Shown piece after piece: positions 52,412 through 62,016 of a DNA stretch of 64,000 nucleotides. The notes below the pieces were generated by a model. It worked only from the letters and a program-made list of their open reading frames with translations. It searched no databases and was not told the origin of the DNA. The stretch lies in NCBI RefSeq assembly GCF_003852495.1, contig NZ_QAJI01000002.1, positions 93,932-157,931 of the forward strand, in the 5' to 3' direction. Numbering within the stretch: the first letter of the stretch is position 1; the number at the start of each line of letters is the position of its first letter. Made by a program: the position numbers and the translations under genes. This stretch comes from Taibaiella sp. KBW10. GTDB lineage: Bacteria; Bacteroidota; Bacteroidia; Chitinophagales; Chitinophagaceae.

Positions 52412-53383
52412 TTACTCTACACGCTTACCCAGACGCAGGCCAAGGATCAGCACACTGCCCAATAAAGCGGGCAGCACGAGGTTAATAACCCATAGCATAT
52501 AGGATCCGCTAAGAATGGGCAAACTCGCTGCCGTAAGCCCGGTGGTCACAAATAAAGACATGCCGGCATAACCCCTTACGCCCAATTCCAGCATCGCGAT
52601 AGAAGGGACCACGGCAAGGGTCCAAAACATTAAGGCAGACATTAGGAATCCGGGTCCCCAAGGAACAGCTGCTCCTAAGATATTAACCAGTAATAAAAAC
52701 TGCCCGTTGTAGATCAGGAAACGACCAAAAGCCAACAGTAATATATAGCCCAGATCAGCTTTTCGGTAATTTCTCAATACCCTAAGGGCAATATTGACCC
52801 TTCTCAACCAGCGATACTTTGTGGCAAGGCGGGAAAGCATATCTATCCTCAGGTAAAACCAAATGATGGCAAAAGCCAATAAAACCGCAAGACCTAATAG
52901 CACCAGACTGAGTGTATTGCCAAAATACAGATTATAATAGATGAGTCCGGCAATACCAAAGCTGGCGGTAATACACATTTGTGCAATACTCCCGATCATA
53001 CTGGCAATAGCCGCCTTAAGTTTATACCGGTTTTGAACATGGAGGATACGCCCGGCAAAATCCCCCACACGGTTAGGCGTAACCAAAGAAAAAGCCATTC
53101 CCGTAAGCATGGAAGCAAAAGCCTTGGTAAATCTAACGGGAGTAATTCTGGAAAGCAAGCGCTGCCATTTCAGGGCCTCAAGTGTCCAGTTAAGCGGTGC
53201 TAAAAGCAAGACCAGCACAAACCATTTTAAGGTCTCAGGGTTCAGGTGTGCCTTCAGGGCCTGCCATTGTGCGGCCATATCCCCTTTAGCCATCACCTGC
53301 TTATAGATCAAAAACAAGAGCAAAACCAAAAGTGCCGGAGCGAATATATAGTTGAGCCATATTTTTTTGGTAATTTTGTTCAT
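52412..53383 (-). CDS. LPG-synthase-like membrane protein (UPF0104)
   Basis: A 323-residue protein with seven or eight membrane helices, of the lysylphosphatidylglycerol synthase transmembrane (UPF0104) family. LNWTLEALKWQRLLSRITPVRFTKAFASMLTGMAFSLVTPNRVGDFAGR is the typical motif. Full-length MprF also has a soluble aminoacyl-transferase domain that is missing here, so this is a flippase-like membrane half or a different activity. Start at 53383 (MNKITKKIWLN) precedes the first helix; the upstream extension overlaps the promoter of divergent ruvC. Confidence 0.9.
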   Translation of the reverse strand: MNKITKKIWLNYIFAPALLVLLLFLIYKQVMAKGDMAAQWQALKAHLNPETLKWFVLVLLLAPLNWTLEALKWQRLLSRITPVRFTKAFASMLTGMAFSLVTPNRVGDFAGRILHVQNRYKLKAAIASMIGSIAQMCITASFGIAGLIYYNLYFGNTLSLVLLGLAVLLAFAIIWFYLRIDMLSRLATKYRWLRRVNIALRVLRNYRKADLGYILLLAFGRFLIYNGQFLLLVNILGAAVPWGPGFLMSALMFWTLAVVPSIAMLELGVRGYAGMSLFVTTGLTAASLPILSGSYMLWVINLVLPALLGSVLILGLRLGKRVE

Positions 53384-53438
53384 ATAAGGAGCACACAGCT
53401 TTGGCAAAAGCCAATCTGAAAATTTAAAAACCACAAGC

Positions 53439-54011
53439 TTGATAATTATAGGAATAGATCCCGGGACGCTCGTGATGGGTTATGGTGTTATATCAATTGA
53501 CAAAAATACAATTTCTCTTTTGGAAATGGGTGTCTTGCATTTAGCCAAGCATAAAGACCATGGGGAACGATTAAATTTTATTTTCGAAAGGGTGAGCGCA
53601 TTAGTACAACGCCACGAACCGGTAGCGGTTGCATTGGAAGCTCCTTTCTATGGCAAGAATGTACAAAGTATGCTCAAACTGGGTCGGGCACAAGGGGTCG
53701 CGATTGCGGCTGCCATGGCGCATGGCAGCCGTACGATAGAGTATGCCCCAAAGAAAATTAAACAATCCGTAACGGGCAACGGTAATGCCACTAAGGAGCA
53801 GGTATGGAAAATGTTGCAGCATATCCTGAAATTTGAGGACAATCCGGAATACTTGGATGCAACAGATGCAGTGGCCGTGGCACTGTGTCATTATTATCAA
53901 TCAAAAGGTATAGAAACAACCACGCGGATCAGTACACAGAAAAAAGCAGTAAAAGGCTGGGCCGACTTCGTGGCCAGTAATCCCGAAAGGATAAAAAAAG
54001 TGAAAAAATGA
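53439..54011 (+). CDS. ruvC: Holliday junction resolvase RuvC
   Basis: A 190-residue endonuclease that resolves four-way junctions. IIIGIDPGTLVMGYGVI holds the first catalytic Asp (residue 7), LEAPFYGKNVQSMLKLGRAQG the second acid, and LDATDAVAVALCHYY the last two. The start is TTG at 53439: the first ATG (residue 13) would remove the catalytic Asp. The end overlaps the histidine kinase start by 4 bases, so the two are co-translated. Confidence 0.96.
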   Translation: MIIIGIDPGTLVMGYGVISIDKNTISLLEMGVLHLAKHKDHGERLNFIFERVSALVQRHEPVAVALEAPFYGKNVQSMLKLGRAQGVAIAAAMAHGSRTIEYAPKKIKQSVTGNGNATKEQVWKMLQHILKFEDNPEYLDATDAVAVALCHYYQSKGIETTTRISTQKKAVKGWADFVASNPERIKKVKK

Positions 54012-55288
54012 AAAATCTAAGATTAATATTTATCCTAGCCTCTCTATGTACCGTAGGCATCGTAATCACTCAGGTATACTGGGTACGCAGGGCTTATGTA
54101 TTTGAGAACAAAAAATTTGACCTGAATGTAAACATCGCACTACGGGATGTTGCACTTAAAGTATGGGAGTACAAGCAATCTCAGGCGGCCATGTACAATG
54201 TGGTAACAAGGGTCTCTTCTGATTATTATTTTGTAAAGATCAACGAACATGTAGAACAGGAGATTCTGGAGCATTTCTTAAAGGAATCATTTACCGCCAA
54301 TGACCTGTATACCGATTTTGTATACGGTCTGCATGATTGTATGAACAATGACATGGAGTACAAAAAGTTCATCAATCTGAGCAACCGTACAGCACACCCT
54401 ACGGGTTTCGTGGATATTCCGAAAACAAATATCGAGAACTACTATTTTGTCGTTTATTTCCCCACGCGCAAAGACTACCTGGCCTCACAGCTGACATTCT
54501 GGATGATCTCCTCGGTATTTCTGGTAGGGGTATTATTATTTATGGCTTATATCGTCTATGTGATCTTAAATCAGAAGCGACTGAGCCAGATGCAGAAGGA
54601 CTTTGTAAAAAATATGACTCATGAGTTCAAGACCCCCTTGGCGAGTATACAACTAGCCTCTTCTGTCCTGAAAAAACCGACCATTATCGAAAACCCCTCC
54701 AGGCTCCTCAACTATGCTACGATTATAGAATCGGAAGCAAAACGCCTGGAAATGCAGGTAGAACGGGTACTACAAATGTCTTTAGGGCAAAAAAGAGAAT
54801 TAGAACTCAATAAGCGGCTGGTCGATATCAGGCCGGTCATCACAGATGTAATTGCGACCTACCAGACCAAACTGGAAAATCGTAATGGCATGATCACGAT
54901 CGATCTGGGTAATAAAGAATTAATACTAAATGTAGATGTGGAGCATTTAAGCATTGCCTTAAGTAACCTTATTGATAATGCGATCAAATATACTCCGGAA
55001 GAAGTCAATCCGCAGATTACGGTCGTTTTAAAAGAGCAGGCCAAATCAATCAGCCTGACGATATCAGATAACGGTATCGGTATTGAGCGCAATAGTATGA
55101 AACATATATTTGAGCGTTTCTACAGGGTCTCTACGGGTAATGTGCATAATGTGAAAGGATTCGGTATCGGGTTAAATTATGTAAAAGCCATTATTGACCT
55201 GCATGAAGGGAAAATTATTTGTGAAAGTGAATCAGGAAAAGGGGCTTCCTTTACCATCAGTTTACCCAAACCGGAACTGCCGCAATGA
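54008..55288 (+). CDS. Sensor histidine kinase (RprX-like)
   Basis: A 426-residue membrane kinase. Helix 1 (RLIFILASLCTVGIVITQVYWV) and helix 2 (FWMISSVFLVGVLLFMAYIVYVILN, near 170-195) enclose a periplasmic domain; then the dimerisation domain with the phospho-His in KNMTHEFKTPLASIQLAS, and the ATPase with LSNLIDNAIKYTP, DNGIGIE and GFGIGLNYVKAI. It overlaps ruvC by 4 bases and the glycosyltransferase by 4. The likely response regulator is not adjacent but at 47252-47959. Confidence 0.94.
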   Translation: MKNLRLIFILASLCTVGIVITQVYWVRRAYVFENKKFDLNVNIALRDVALKVWEYKQSQAAMYNVVTRVSSDYYFVKINEHVEQEILEHFLKESFTANDLYTDFVYGLHDCMNNDMEYKKFINLSNRTAHPTGFVDIPKTNIENYYFVVYFPTRKDYLASQLTFWMISSVFLVGVLLFMAYIVYVILNQKRLSQMQKDFVKNMTHEFKTPLASIQLASSVLKKPTIIENPSRLLNYATIIESEAKRLEMQVERVLQMSLGQKRELELNKRLVDIRPVITDVIATYQTKLENRNGMITIDLGNKELILNVDVEHLSIALSNLIDNAIKYTPEEVNPQITVVLKEQAKSISLTISDNGIGIERNSMKHIFERFYRVSTGNVHNVKGFGIGLNYVKAIIDLHEGKIICESESGKGASFTISLPKPELPQ

Positions 55289-56502
55289 GGATACTCGTCT
55301 TAACCAACCGGGTGCCCTACCCTCTCAATGACGGAGGCAACCTTGCCGTTAATAATATGCTGGAAGGCCTACGGGCACAAGGCGCAGCAATAACGCTGCT
55401 ATCGATGAACACTTCCCGGCATTGGGTAGATCAATCCAATTTTCCGGCCTTATTTACGCAATTGGAGCAGGTGGCAACAGTAGCTGTCGACAATCATATA
55501 AAACCTTTAGGTGCGCTTAAAAGCCTCCTGCAAGGCACTTCCTATAACATTGCCCGCTTTAACAATGCCGCATTTGCCGCAAGGCTAAAAACCTTGCTAA
55601 CCGAAAACACTTTTGATGTGGTGCTGCTGGAGGGTCTTTTTGTGTGCAGTTATCTACCCATCATCCGGCAATACAGTAAGGCTAAAATTGCCTACCGGCA
55701 ACATAATGTGGAGTTTCAAATATGGGAGCGCATGGCTGTCAGAGCCGCTAATCCTATCAAAAAATGGTACCTGCGACAATTAGCACGTGCCCTCAAACGT
55801 TTTGAAATAGCCCATCTTAACGATTACGACCTTATTGCGGCTATCTCTCCTGTAGATGTAGCCCATTACAAAGCCTTAGGCTGTACGATACCCATCATAA
55901 GCATTCCTTTTTCCCTGCCGCCGCAACAAATTACCTTGCAGTCGCTTCCAAGGGACTTGCAGTCGCTTCCAAGGGAAGAGTTAAACCTCTATCATATAGG
56001 CGCCATGGACTGGCAACCCAATGTGGAAGGTTTACTTTGGTTTCTCGAGCATGTCTGGCCCCGGGTATTAGCGGCAAGACCGGAGCAGAAATTCTATTTG
56101 GCGGGAAGAAATATGCCCGACCGTTTTCATACGGGCAAATGGCCCGGGGTGATTGTGGCCGGAGAAGTTCCGGATGCCGCGGTCTTTGAACAGGACAAAA
56201 GCATTTTGGTCGTACCCCTGCATTCCGGCGGTGGCATCAGGGTCAAGATACTACAATCTATGGCGAAGGGCAAGGCTGTCATTACCACTTCTATCGGCTT
56301 GCAGGGCATCGAAGAAGCCCAAAATAATCAAGACGTTTTAGTGGCCGATACACCCGAAGCATTTGCTCAGGCCTGCATCAGCCTGTTGCAAGACCGAAAA
56401 AAGGTAGAAGACATGGGCCTTCAGGCACACAAACTGATACAAAATAATTATAATCAATATGTTGTAACCTCTCGCTTACTCAAATCATTGAAGGAATTAT
56501 AG
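55285..56502 (+). CDS. Glycosyltransferase, GT4-like
   Basis: A 405-residue GT-B glycosyltransferase. The N-terminal domain (MRILVLTNRVPYPLNDGGNLAVNNMLEGLRAQG) binds the acceptor and the C-terminal one carries the nucleotide-sugar site (PNVEGLLWFLEHVWP, LAGRNMP, VVPLHSGGGIRVKILQSMAKGKAVITTSIGLQGIE). It is cytoplasmic; product unknown. A 21-base tandem duplication gives residues LQSLPRD-LQSLPRE between the domains. It overlaps the kinase gene by 4 bases (ATGA), so ruvC, kinase and this gene form one transcript. Confidence 0.92.
   Translation: MRILVLTNRVPYPLNDGGNLAVNNMLEGLRAQGAAITLLSMNTSRHWVDQSNFPALFTQLEQVATVAVDNHIKPLGALKSLLQGTSYNIARFNNAAFAARLKTLLTENTFDVVLLEGLFVCSYLPIIRQYSKAKIAYRQHNVEFQIWERMAVRAANPIKKWYLRQLARALKRFEIAHLNDYDLIAAISPVDVAHYKALGCTIPIISIPFSLPPQQITLQSLPRDLQSLPREELNLYHIGAMDWQPNVEGLLWFLEHVWPRVLAARPEQKFYLAGRNMPDRFHTGKWPGVIVAGEVPDAAVFEQDKSILVVPLHSGGGIRVKILQSMAKGKAVITTSIGLQGIEEAQNNQDVLVADTPEAFAQACISLLQDRKKVEDMGLQAHKLIQNNYNQYVVTSRLLKSLKEL
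55935..55976 (+). repeat. Exact 21-bp tandem duplication inside the glycosyltransferase gene
   Basis: CTTGCAGTCGCTTCCAAGGG plus A (55935-55955) is repeated without a mismatch at 55956-55976. It adds seven residues (LQSLPRD/E) in the interdomain linker and keeps the frame. Confidence 0.95.
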
Positions 56503-56603
56503 CCCTGTTAAGGAATAATGAGTGGTTCAAAAACAATTCATCTAAAATTGACATTAAGATGTTATTTTTGTAGGTTACAGACATTCAAAAATTCAGGATT
56601 ATC

Positions 56604-57281
56604 ATGACGCTCACTTTTTTCGGACATGCTTGTTTTACGGTAGCCTTTGGCGATACAACGATACTATTTGACCCCTTTATTACGCCCAATGCATTGGCGA
56701 AGGATGTGGATATCGAGGCAATCAAAGCAGATTACATCTTTGTTTCTCATGGACATGGCGATCATGTAGCCGATTTAATTGCGCTGGCAAAACAAACACA
56801 AGCCACGGTAGTGTCCAATTTTGAAATTATAGATTGGGTAACCAAACAAGGTTATGAAAAAGTACATCCGATGAACTTTGGCCGTAAGCAATTTGCCTTC
56901 GGTAAAGTTCACTTTGTACCCGCGGCGCATAGCAGTGGTTTACCGGATGGAAGCTACGGGGGTAATCCGGGTGGGTTTGTGATCAAAACAGATGAAGGAA
57001 ACTTCTATTATACGGGAGATACCAGCCTTACCGCCGAGTTTAACATGATCCCTTATTATGGACCATTGGATGTTGCCATTATGCCTATCGGCGGCAATTT
57101 TACCATGGATACAGATGATGCGCTTATTGCGAGTGATATGATACAGTGCAATAAGATTGTTGGCGTTCATTATGACACCTTTGGATATATCGTTATTGAT
57201 AAAGAAAAGGCTCTTCGAGATTTTGAACAGGCAGGCAAGCAATTGCTATTGCCCAAAATCGGGGAAACGATTGAATTATAG
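56604..57281 (+). CDS. UPF0173 metal-dependent hydrolase
   Basis: A 225-residue metallo-beta-lactamase-fold protein. The metal motif is SHGHGDHVADL, with further ligands in HSSGLPDGSYGGNPGGFV, YYTGDTSLTAEF and VGVHYDTFG. The UPF0173 group has no firmly assigned substrate. Full length, single-gene unit upstream of parAB. A TATTTTTG box lies at 56563-56570. Confidence 0.92.
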   Translation: MTLTFFGHACFTVAFGDTTILFDPFITPNALAKDVDIEAIKADYIFVSHGHGDHVADLIALAKQTQATVVSNFEIIDWVTKQGYEKVHPMNFGRKQFAFGKVHFVPAAHSSGLPDGSYGGNPGGFVIKTDEGNFYYTGDTSLTAEFNMIPYYGPLDVAIMPIGGNFTMDTDDALIASDMIQCNKIVGVHYDTFGYIVIDKEKALRDFEQAGKQLLLPKIGETIEL

Positions 57282-57334
57282 TAAAATGATGGTGCAGAAA
57301 CCGAATTGAGTATATAAAAGAAATTTTACAACGT

Positions 57335-58138
57335 ATGACTAAAGTATTAGCTATTGCCAACCAAAAAGGCGGAGTAGGAAAAACCACGACTGCGATTAAC
57401 CTTGCGGCCAGTCTTGCTGTTTTGGAATACAAAACACTGCTCATAGATGCCGATCCGCAGGCGAATAGCACTTCTGGAAACGGATTTGACTTAAAGAATA
57501 TCCAGGTGAGCCTGTATGACTGCCTGGTGAATGATATGCCCATAAAGCAGATAATACTGGAAACGGAAACACCAAATTTGTTTGTGTTACCTTCTCATCT
57601 TGATCTGGTGGGTGCCGAGATTGAATTAATTAACCACCCTAACCGGGAACATATCTTAAAACAGGCTATTGCAGCACTGGATGAGGAATTTGATTTCATC
57701 ATCATCGACTGTTCTCCTTCCCTGGGTTTAATCACGGTCAATGCGCTGAGCGCTGCTGATGCTGTGATTATACCGGTGCAATGTGAATTCTTTGCCCTGG
57801 AAGGCTTAGGAAAATTGTTGAATACGATAAAAATCGTACAAGCAAGGCTCAATACTGGTTTACAGATCGAAGGTATTCTGATGACGATGTATGATGGCCG
57901 CTTGCGCTTAAGCAATCAGGTGGTTGAGGAAATTAAAAACCACTTTGAAGAACTGGTATTCAAAACCATTATTCATCGCAATACCAAGCTGGGTGAAGCA
58001 CCTAGTTTTGGCAAGCCGGCATTGATGTATGATACAGAAAGTACAGGTGCCATCAATTATTTGAATCTGGCTAAGGAAATTTTGCAAAAAAACAACTTAA
58101 CCAAGATCAAAAATTCAGAAAGTAATATAAACGCATAG
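57335..58138 (+). CDS. parA: Chromosome partitioning ATPase ParA (Soj)
   Basis: A 267-residue ParA/MinD-type ATPase. The deviant Walker A is NQKGGVGKTTTAINLA near residue 10, followed by LLIDADPQANST and FDFIIIDCSPSLGLITVNAL; NTKLGEAPSFGKP is typical of the Soj group. It moves the origin region with ParB. It is 2 bases from parB. dnaA or gid genes are not in the window. Confidence 0.97.
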   Translation: MTKVLAIANQKGGVGKTTTAINLAASLAVLEYKTLLIDADPQANSTSGNGFDLKNIQVSLYDCLVNDMPIKQIILETETPNLFVLPSHLDLVGAEIELINHPNREHILKQAIAALDEEFDFIIIDCSPSLGLITVNALSAADAVIIPVQCEFFALEGLGKLLNTIKIVQARLNTGLQIEGILMTMYDGRLRLSNQVVEEIKNHFEELVFKTIIHRNTKLGEAPSFGKPALMYDTESTGAINYLNLAKEILQKNNLTKIKNSESNINA

Positions 58139-58140
58139 GT

Positions 58141-59061
58141 ATGCCCCCAAGCAACAACAATAAAAAACAGGCATTAGGCAAAGGCATCAGGGCATTGCTT
58201 AATAATATTGACGAAGAACTAAAGTCAAACGAGCCAGGATTGGCAGACAATAACAATACGAAGAAGCCCACTGTCAATATCGGAAGAATACCCGTAGACC
58301 AAATTAAGGTAAATCCTAAGCAACCAAGATACGATTTTGACGAAACGGCTTTACAGGAACTTGCGGAAAGCATCAAGCTACACGATATTATTCAACCGGT
58401 AACAGTGGTAAAACTGGCCGGCGGCGATTATCAGCTGATCTCCGGAGAGCGTAGATGGAGAGCCTCTAAAATAGCGGGCTTAAAGGATATTCCGGCTTAT
58501 ATCAGGGAAGCGAATGACCAGGAATTACTGGAAATGGCTTTGCTGGAAAACCTGCAAAGGGAAAACCTGAATGCGATAGAGATCGCCTTGAGCTATAAGC
58601 GCCTGATGGATGAGTGTACCCTGACCCAGGAACAAGTGGCAGAGCGCATGAAAAAGGAGCGCAGTACGGTAGCCAATTATCTGCGTTTACTGAAACTTCC
58701 TCCCGATATTCAGAAAGCAGTGCGCGATGGTTCTTTAAGTATGGGCCATGCCCGTTCGATCATTGCCTTAGACAAGGTAGATGAGCAATTATATGTGTAT
58801 CGCGAGACGATGATCAAAGGGCTTTCGGTAAGACAAGTAGAGGCGATGGTTAAGGCCATGCAGCAAGAACGTAAGCAAAGCAATCCACAAAAGGAAGTAG
58901 CAAAATTGCCACCTGCTTATAAGCGCATTGAAGATAATATGGCTAGTCATTTTTCGGCTCAGGTATCTTTAGACCGTAAGAAAACCGGTAAGGGAAGTAT
59001 TACAATCGCGTTCTATAGTGATGAGGAACTGGAGAAGATCATGGAATTAATGGGTATTTAA
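58141..59061 (+). CDS. parB: Chromosome partitioning protein ParB (Spo0J)
   Basis: A 306-residue CTP-binding centromere protein. GKGIRALLNNI at the N-terminus, the partition box QIKVNPKQPRYDFDETALQELAESIKLHDIIQPV and GERRWRASKIAGL (CTPase motif), then the helix-turn-helix (LTQEQVAERMKKERSTVANYLRLLKLP) and the C-terminal dimerisation part. It follows parA by 2 bases. No TGTTTCACGTGAAACA-like parS site was seen by eye in this window. Confidence 0.97.
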   Translation: MPPSNNNKKQALGKGIRALLNNIDEELKSNEPGLADNNNTKKPTVNIGRIPVDQIKVNPKQPRYDFDETALQELAESIKLHDIIQPVTVVKLAGGDYQLISGERRWRASKIAGLKDIPAYIREANDQELLEMALLENLQRENLNAIEIALSYKRLMDECTLTQEQVAERMKKERSTVANYLRLLKLPPDIQKAVRDGSLSMGHARSIIALDKVDEQLYVYRETMIKGLSVRQVEAMVKAMQQERKQSNPQKEVAKLPPAYKRIEDNMASHFSAQVSLDRKKTGKGSITIAFYSDEELEKIMELMGI

Positions 59062-59174
59062 TAATCCTGTATTCCTTTTAATTAGTCAGTAAAATTGTAG
59101 TAAGTATATATTTTTTTCATTATCTTGCTTGCTATTAACATTTTTTTTTACAATCTTGAGCAAAATTTTATAAT

Positions 59175-60218
59175 ATGCCAATGAGGTTTTTAAAATCCAA
59201 AATTGTGTTGGGTTTGTTTGCAATAGCTGCGTTACAGAGCTGCAAAAAGGTGAGTGATATTGGTAAAGATAATAATACGGCTATCCTGACGCCGCACACG
59301 GTTTTAGGTGCTTCTGATGAGGGTTGGTTGGTGAAAACGAACGATGGCCGCACTTTTAATAGTATTTTTCCTCCTGACGGCTATGCGGTATCTATGGTAT
59401 CGGCTGCCGGGACTAATGTTATCATGCAAAAATCAAAGATTTTTTACAGTGATAACAATGGTAAAAACTTCAATCCTTCTTCTTTTACAACCTTTAATAC
59501 AAAGCCTTGGCGCTACTGGGTGTTGGACTGTCCGGCACATAACCGTACGTACATGGCATCCACTGTAGGTAACGGTGTTGCGTATTCTGAAGATGGCGGT
59601 AAGACATGGAAAGAAGATACTAAATGGCAGGCAAATACCTCTCCTAATGTAAAGATCACCAGTTTTGCACAATTAGGCAGCAATGCTGTGTTTGCCTTTA
59701 ATGATGATTATAATGTACTATACAGAAGAGATGCTGTAGATGCGGCCTGGAATGCAGTAGTTGTGGAAGGTGTTTTCCCTTCTGCCTCGGCTTATTTCTT
59801 AACAGCGAATACGACGGACCTGTTTATTGTAGATTATAAAGGTCTAGGCGGTGCCTGGTATAGTTTAAATGAAGGTGTTAACTGGGGTAAATTTGGCAAT
59901 GGTGCGTTACCGGTTTTAGGATTGGAGAAATTTGTAGGTTCTGCTTCCGGTGCTTCAGGCACACTTGCAGTAGCGACGGAAAATGATGTTTATTTTGCAA
60001 CAACCAATAATGCATTTGTAAAAGCAAATACCGGTTTAGATATTGGCACCAAAATATATGGCATTACTTCAAAATACAATATCTATAAGAATGGCAATAA
60101 GATCAATTTCCTATATATTGCCACCAGTAAAGGAATTTATCGCAGCGATGATAGCGGATTCTCTTGGGATAAAGTAAGCTTTAATGAATTCAATACAGTT
60201 TATACGGCTATTTACTAG
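59175..60218 (+). CDS. Lipoprotein with Asp-box (BNR) repeats
   Basis: A 347-residue beta-propeller-like lipoprotein. LKSKIVLGLFAIAALQSC is the signal with its Cys. Asp-boxes of the S-x-D-x-G-x-x-W/F type recur: SDNNGKNF, SEDGGKTW and SDDSGFSW, as in sialidase and Ycf48-like propellers. No catalytic residues of sialidases are recognisable, so a binding or assembly role is more likely. Start could be at 59175 or 59181 (MRFLKSK). It is alone, followed by a terminator. Confidence 0.85.
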   Translation: MPMRFLKSKIVLGLFAIAALQSCKKVSDIGKDNNTAILTPHTVLGASDEGWLVKTNDGRTFNSIFPPDGYAVSMVSAAGTNVIMQKSKIFYSDNNGKNFNPSSFTTFNTKPWRYWVLDCPAHNRTYMASTVGNGVAYSEDGGKTWKEDTKWQANTSPNVKITSFAQLGSNAVFAFNDDYNVLYRRDAVDAAWNAVVVEGVFPSASAYFLTANTTDLFIVDYKGLGGAWYSLNEGVNWGKFGNGALPVLGLEKFVGSASGASGTLAVATENDVYFATTNNAFVKANTGLDIGTKIYGITSKYNIYKNGNKINFLYIATSKGIYRSDDSGFSWDKVSFNEFNTVYTAIY

Positions 60219-60240
60219 ACTAAGTATAAAGGAACTTATA

Positions 60241-60278
60241 AAAAAGGTGGAATCATATTTGATTCCACCTTTTTATTT
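60241..60278 (+). terminator. Terminator after the Asp-box lipoprotein
   Basis: AAAAAGGTGGAATCA (60241-60255) and TGATTCCACCTTTTT (60260-60274) form a perfect 15-bp stem with loop TATT. Confidence 0.9.
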
Positions 60279-60490
60279 AGCTTAATCGTGACCGATAAGG
60301 CTTATATAGAAAACTTGTTTCTGTTTTCTTCACAGCGACAACTATATTGCCTTGCCGAGCTCCTGACAAACCGCGATTTATGATTCTTTTTTTCGGCCAA
60401 CACATCTAAGTAAATAAGTTGTTTCGATGCCATATCTATAGCTTGTGCGCTTGACTGTCCCATACCAGCACAGAACCTTATTAAATCCAA

Positions 60491-60523
60491 ATAGCGTATG
60501 GCTCTTTTATGGCCATACGCTAT
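60491..60523 (-). terminator. Hairpin after icd
   Basis: ATAGCGTATGGC (60491-60502) and GCCATACGCTAT (60512-60523) form a perfect 12-bp stem; on the minus strand TTTGGATTT follows. It is 25 bases past the icd stop. Confidence 0.75.
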
Positions 60524-60547
60524 TCAATCAATATTTTGCGGTATAAT

Positions 60548-61858
60548 TTACAGACTGCTTGATTTTTTCAATTGTCCGTCGCCGGTAACAATACCCATAT
60601 TATTAATAATTTCGGCGCCAAACTCATCTGTTTTCAGCAAAGTAGCACCACTCATCAGGTTATAGAAGTCGATGGTTACCTGCTTCCGCATGATGGTAGC
60701 CTGTAAGGCAGAAGTAATCATTTCTGCAGCTTCTTTCCAACCCATATAATCCAACATCATACAACCGCTCAGGATTACAGAGGAAGGGTTCATTGAGTTG
60801 GTTCCGGCAAATTTCGGAGCCGTACCATGTGTCGCTTCAAATACGGCATAACCGGTCTTGTAGTTAATATTTGCACCCGGCGCAATACCAATACCACCTA
60901 CTGCAGCAGCTAAAGCATCTGAAATATAATCTCCGTTCAGGTTTAAGGTAGCCACAACCGAGTAATCACGTGGTGCCAGTAAGATTTGTTGTAAGAAGTT
61001 ATCGGCAATCACATCTTTAATCAATAGTTTACCTTCAGATAAAGCTTTGCGTTGTGCTTCATTAGCCGCCTCTTCACCATGGTCTTTTTTCAATTGATCC
61101 CATTCATCCCAGGTAAATGTTTTATCACCAAATTCCTGACGCGCTACTTCATAACCCCAAGTTTTAAATCCACCCTCGGTAAATTTCATAATGTTACCCT
61201 TATGTACTAAGGAAACAGAAGGTAAATTATTTTCCAAAGCGTATACAATCGCAGCACGCACCAAACGTTTCGATCCTTCTTCGGATACCGGTTTCACACC
61301 GTATGAAGAGGAACCCGGAAAACGTACATTAGTAACGCCCATTTCCTCAATCAGGAATTTTTCAAATTTCTGCGCTTCAGGAGTACCTGCTTTCCACTCA
61401 ATACCGGCATAAATATCTTCTGTATTTTCACGGAAGATAGTCATGTCTACGTATTCCGGATGTACTACAGGAGAAGGTACACCTTTAAACCACTGTACGG
61501 GGCGCAGACATACATACAGGTCAAGATCCTGACGCATAGCCACGTTTAAGGAGCGAATACCGCCACCAATCGGAGTAGTCAAAGGGCCTTTAATCGATAC
61601 AATATATTCTTTAGCAGTCTCTAAGGTTTCTTTTGGAAGCCATTCGCCCGTTTGTTTGAATGCTTTTTCACCAGCCAGCATTTCTTTCCATTCAATCTTT
61701 CTTGTTCCATCATAGGCTTTTTCTACGGCAGCATCAAATACCTCTTGTGCAACTTTCCATATTTCCGGTCCAATACCGTCCCCTTCAATAAAGGGAATAA
61801 TAGGATTGTCGGGTACTTGCAATTTTCCATTGGAACCCATTGAAATTTTTTCTGCCAT
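60548..61858 (-). CDS. icd: NADP-dependent isocitrate dehydrogenase
   Basis: A 436-residue TCA-cycle enzyme of the E. coli IcdA type, converting isocitrate to 2-oxoglutarate. [14 protein letters not shown] begins the fold; [27 protein letters not shown] holds the substrate Ser and Arg residues; [54 protein letters not shown] and [20 protein letters not shown] follow in the usual order. Start is ATG at 61858. Single gene. Confidence 0.96.
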   Translation of the reverse strand: MAEKISMGSNGKLQVPDNPIIPFIEGDGIGPEIWKVAQEVFDAAVEKAYDGTRKIEWKEMLAGEKAFKQTGEWLPKETLETAKEYIVSIKGPLTTPIGGGIRSLNVAMRQDLDLYVCLRPVQWFKGVPSPVVHPEYVDMTIFRENTEDIYAGIEWKAGTPEAQKFEKFLIEEMGVTNVRFPGSSSYGVKPVSEEGSKRLVRAAIVYALENNLPSVSLVHKGNIMKFTEGGFKTWGYEVARQEFGDKTFTWDEWDQLKKDHGEEAANEAQRKALSEGKLLIKDVIADNFLQQILLAPRDYSVVATLNLNGDYISDALAAAVGGIGIAPGANINYKTGYAVFEATHGTAPKFAGTNSMNPSSVILSGCMMLDYMGWKEAAEMITSALQATIMRKQVTIDFYNLMSGATLLKTDEFGAEIINNMGIVTGDGQLKKSSSL

Positions 61859-61953
61859 AATTGAAAATAATTTGATTGATTAAAAAGATACGCGAATTTA
61901 CTGAATCATCGCTAATTTTTAAGGACTTCTGTCTTTTTTTACACTTTATTTAA

Positions 61954-61995
61954 AAAAAGATCGGAGCCTCAAGATATTGAGCCTCCGATCTTTTT
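61954..61995 (-). terminator. Terminator after the Gly/Tyr-rich protein gene
   Basis: AAAAAGATCGGAG (61954-61966) pairs with CTCCGATCTTTTT (61983-61995); the inner CTCAA/TTGAG extends the stem. It lies 22 bases past the stop at 62017. Confidence 0.88.
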
Positions 61996-62016
61996 AATAT
62001 TATGTTTAGATGTTAC

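Larger units (their letters stand above)
60219..60547. other. Intergenic region with two terminators
   Basis: 329 bases between the Asp-box lipoprotein and icd stops. A 62-codon minus-strand frame (60302-60490) has no family, signal or conservation pattern and is not called. Hairpins at both ends are listed separately. Confidence 0.4.

Noticed and set aside
58141-59061. parS or origin next to parAB
   Set aside because: No TGTTTCACGTGAAACA-like site and no dnaA or DnaA-box cluster was found by eye in the window.
60302-60490. 62-codon minus-strand open frame between terminators
   Set aside because: No recognisable protein character and no promoter; likely chance.
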